From positions 6,390,225 through 6,454,224 of the forward strand of contig OY987308.1 in NCBI GenBank assembly GCA_963920635.1: a stretch of 64,000 nucleotides of DNA, written 5' to 3'. Below the pieces are notes generated by a model. The model had not been told where the DNA came from, did no database searches, and worked only from the letters and a program-made list of their open reading frames with translations. Position numbers and translations under genes: made by a program. Each line of letters starts with the position of its first letter. Within the stretch, counting starts at the first letter, position 1. This DNA is from Pseudeuparius sepicola. Taxonomy: Eukaryota > Arthropoda > Insecta > Coleoptera > Anthribidae. This document shows, piece after piece, positions 60,511 to 64,000 of this stretch.

Positions 60511-63500
60511 TTAGTTAGCCATTTTTTTTATTTAACTTAGTAGTTCTATTTTTGTTTTTTAAAATCTTAGGTTTTATTGGTTTATGTGTTTGAAATTCAC
60601 GTGTTTTTTGCAATTAAAAAATTGTAAATACGATGTTGAGTTTTGTTTCTAATTAATACTTTTCCGAACCTTTTTGATGATTGATTTACCTAAAAAATGT
60701 GAAAATATACTCATATTGGATGTCATTATACATTTTCATTAAGACTGATTTAGTTATACATAGTTTTCGTCCTTTTTTTAAAGAAAAAATAAATGCGGAC
60801 TGCGAGTCCGATGTTATTACTTACGTCAAATAAATATCTGTTAGTAGCGGAAGGTTAAGGTCTGGTCTGTCGTTTCTAGGTAAGGTTTTTGGCGGTATGA
60901 AATAAACACCCGGTTTTAGTTTGTGTAAATGCACCATTTTGTCTGCTTCAACACTGTTGCTGTGAACCTCTCTGTGATATCAATTAAACACCGTTCCTGA
61001 AGCATCTGTGTCTCACTGGAGGCTCGCTCCTCTTAAGCAAACCAAAAGAACCCCTGAGAAGAAAGTTTCTTCGCATCATTTTATAGGTTTTGTAAATAAT
61101 GTATATTGTATAGGTGTATTTATTGTAATAAATTATTTTATACGTATATATTTTTACGTATATATTTTATATATCTACTTAAAATGAAACAATCGACGAA
61201 CTGCTATATAAAACTCAGACTCACGAAAGCAAATTCGCTCTACGACGAATTCCAAACTATTGTAGCATTTGAAAATAACGCTACATCTGAATCGTTATTT
61301 TTATTTGAAATATGGTACGCAGCGACATCTATGGAGGAGGTACCGAGCCTATAGCCGTGAGTTCAAGAAGCGAGATTTTCGTAGTTCCGTCCACGTGCCG
61401 TGGTTAAGGTAGCTAATTCCTATCGCCTAACGCACCAGGTCAAGTCGTTTATTTTTATTTATTATTAGATCGTCATCCGTAGAGTAGTAACTCTTTTATT
61501 TCATTTCCATTTGGCTTGTTGTGTATGTCAGTTGTGTTTCTGTCCAAGTTGGTATTTTGTTTGAGGAGATTGATACGGAAATTCATTCAAACTGGTAGTT
61601 ACCCAAGTAATTTCGATAAGTTGTTAATAGAGGCTTTAGGAAACCAGGTGTTCCGGAGAAGGAGAGTGTCAAATCCCTCTTTCGACTGCCGATCGTCGTG
61701 CTGACTATCTAAGAGAATTTGCGAGGTTTTCGTCGGAGCACAAAGTGAAATTAAACGCGGATCTGAAGTGAATAATTCTCGGCAATGAAGCTAGTTTAAT
61801 AACACCACGCAATCTTCACCGATTAGCCTCTCTCAGTGCCGTCTTTATAGCAAATTTCTCGCCGGTACACTTTGCAGCGTAGGTAAGCCCCTCCATTTTG
61901 TAGTTTTTTATACGCCTAAGTCCAATTCCCAACTTTCAGGCATTTTCTCAACATCGATAGACGTTATATCTTTGGATTACTGCCGTATACCTGTTTTTCT
62001 CCAAACAGAAAAACTCCAGACGTATCTTCTGCCGAATTTTCTACAAGTTGCCGTTTCTTTCTTATGTGAAAAAACTCACAGGAAGTGGTAAGTTTTTTTG
62101 TAAATATGTTATAGTCCTTTTGCACAAATAGGGATAATTTTTAGGGTTTTTTTGAGTACCTATTTCGCTTATATTGGTGGTTGGTGCCTGATCTATTTGG
62201 AGGACACCACACACACCTACAGGGTGGACCACAACTACTTGCACGTGAGAGGTGATCACGTGATTTGTCTCCTGTCTGCAGCAAGCAGAGCCAGAACGTT
62301 TAACGCTGGATAAGCACGCCTGGAAACAGATAAGTCTACCCAAACTATTTTCGCTGAGCCTAGTATTAAATAAGTTCTACTTTGACTACCTACTACTAGT
62401 GCCAATAATCAGTTTAGGTTACCTTAACTACCCAAGTTATGTCTAAGACTAGATAACCATATCTAGCTACCTACATTTGGCATAAAAACTATCTAGTTGC
62501 CTGAAATAAGTTATATATGTATATGCTGAACTAGCCTGCTTTAAAGAGCACCATTTTTACATCCAATAGGTTATGTACTTTGGTAATAAACATTGTAAAT
62601 TTTAGAATATAAATTTAACAAAAGTGGTTATCTAAACTTAAAGTTTCGAAACTTAATAGTTAATACCACCTCAATTATTAGGGATAACAAATATCATATC
62701 TAGTTAGTAAAGTGCATACCTACAGAACCTTTTTGTTCACTATTTTGGTTTTTTACTTTTTTCTTGTATATAGTGTAAATATATTAGGTATAAGTGTCGT
62801 CAGTGTTTCATTGTTTGCAATATTGCCAGGTAAAAACAAGTAACAGTTTTCCATCCCATTTTCTCGGTTTTCCAGCTCTCCGAGATCGCTTTTAAAGACA
62901 TAATAAAAGAGCTACGTGGCGTCCAAAATATTTTCCTTCAACTGAGCCTCATAACAACTAACAACAAACCTCCTTACCCACGAACCCTGCTCTCTAACCA
63001 CCCCAAAGCTGCCGTTCGCATGTGTGCAACAACAAAAAGTTCTACACTCAAATGGCGCCGCAAGGTGTAGGGCCCGACTCCAAATAGTGCTGCAACACTC
63101 AAATGACATTCCGTCACTGAGGCCCGAGGTTTTTGAGGCTTTATCATAACTAATTTTTTTGATACCCTGGCAGTGTTGTAATCAATTTTTTGACACTGAG
63201 TATACCCACTATAATAGGCAAATATCTATCTACTTATCTAGGTTCAACGTTCTGGCAGAAATTACCTATACTTGAATACCTATTACCTAACCAAGGTTTT
63301 TTCTAACGAAATTACCTATAAGGAATTATCTCTTACCTAACTTGTTTCTTTAATTAATTACCATAATTTATGTTGAAATTTTAAAAGACCTTAACTGTAA
63401 TTAATGACGAAATTTATCCCGAAGCCGAAAACTAACTTATCTTTAGCTTTGAAAATAAAAATTTCGAAAGCAATTTTTTTAATTAAAAAATTTTACTAGA

Positions 63501-63740
63501 AAAAAACTCACTTCTTTACCCGAAAAGATTTTTGGGGAACCCGAAAGTTTTTATACGGTTATCTATAAAGTAGGTATCTAATACGAATTTGAATTTCTCT
63601 CGGAATATATCTATGATTTTTTTCCTCGACCTTGAATTTATTCGTTTGAAATACGATATGGACTTTGATACTTTTCGCTTGTTTTTGTACCTAGCTGTAT
63701 TAAGGCAAATTTATCTGCGATTTGGAAGAAACTTTTTGTA
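60511..63740. other. Long gene-free stretch
   Basis: I find no coding sequence, no paired terminal repeats and no RNA gene. It is AT-rich with several AAATAAA motifs near 60830-60910, and a CT-rich patch (TAACCACCCCAAAGCTGCC) near 63000. Frames here are short and lack family features. Confidence 0.4.
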
Positions 63741-63741
63741 T

Positions 63742-63822
63742 ATACAGGGCGATGTTTTCCTAGTGGTTAAAGTGGACAACCTACAAGACATTTCAAAAAC
63801 TTAAGTTCAAATCTTTTGGAGA
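63742..63822 (+). other. tRNA-like SINE fragment
   Basis: CCTAGTGGTTAAAGTGG (A-box-like, 63759) and AAGTTCAAATCTTTT (B-box, about 63804) are spaced as in tRNA-derived repeats, preceded by a TACAGGG sequence. No closed acceptor stem. Confidence 0.35.
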
Positions 63823-64000
63823 TTAATTTAGTGAAGTTTTCGATCTTCAATATCTTATAACTTTATTTCAAGCACTACTTTGTACTTTCTACCCTTGCGT
63901 TCGTTGTTTCTACCCTTGCGGTCGTTATTACCTTTGCGTTTGTTGTGACTTTAGCGTAAGTCGTGATTTGACAAATTGGGAGTAAAAAAAATTTTTTTGC

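Noticed and set aside
62062..63109. Minus-strand frames with several Cys
   Set aside because: Short, no known motif, no splice or promoter support.

Overview
The window is animal nuclear DNA, almost certainly from an insect. It is AT-rich, has introns with GT/AG splice sites, arthropod-type TATA plus TCAGT initiators, tRNA-like repeats and many classes of transposable element. A hemipteran, possibly aphid-like, host is a guess from general texture and is not proven. There is no bacterial content. Nearly everything recognisable is mobile or viral; no ordinary single-copy host gene is certain.

Layout. 1-14.07 kb: an array of 5'-truncated copies of one R4/Dong-clade non-LTR retrotransposon (reverse transcriptase, CCHC knuckle, restriction-like endonuclease). 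The copies are joined at (TAA)n tracts and lie in both orientations. One copy is split by a Gypsy-type LTR retrotransposon (4.73-10.49 kb, minus strand, decayed). 14.1-21.96 kb: several decayed copies of an insect-expanded multi-exon protein family (DUF7869-like, named from memory). One is interrupted by a pogo/Tigger-like DNA transposon with 20-bp inverted ends and a TA duplication. 22.6-41.06 kb: an endogenous Maverick/Polinton of adintovirus type. Its plus-strand side carries an OB-like small protein, a parvovirus-type phospholipase A2, a core-peptide plus adenain-like protease, a penton-like minor capsid protein, a double-jelly-roll major capsid protein and accessory proteins. Its centre holds a spliced Ser/Pro-rich gene, minisatellites and a BIR-RING inhibitor of apoptosis. 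Its replication side carries protein-primed DNA polymerase B, retrovirus-type integrase with chromodomain, a fibre-like protein, a DUF8207-like protein and a packaging ATPase. Its right end is a 646-bp inverted repeat rich in internal tandem repeats.

41-55.2 kb: MITE and foldback elements, a two-exon SAM-HECT gene with a MITE in its intron, a spliced integrase-core gene with two nonsense codons, a mariner remnant and tRNA-like repeats. 55.17-55.91 kb: the left end of a second Maverick. 55.97-56.32 kb: a CpG-rich 11-bp minisatellite. 56.3-60.2 kb: a second, 5'-truncated Gypsy. 60.2-60.5 kb: a piggyBac remnant. 60.5-64 kb: nothing convincing beyond one tRNA-like repeat.

How the viral genes fit together. 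The element encodes a complete set of functions for a large DNA virus that integrates: polymerase, integrase, ATPase, protease, two capsid proteins, a fibre and a membrane-active lipase, plus an anti-apoptotic gene. Polymerase, ATPase, the DUF8207-like gene and the last right-hand gene are broken by stops or frameshifts, whereas major capsid, minor capsid, PLA2, integrase and IAP are open. Several capsid-side genes have a TATA box about 30-34 bp before an initiator and a very short leader.
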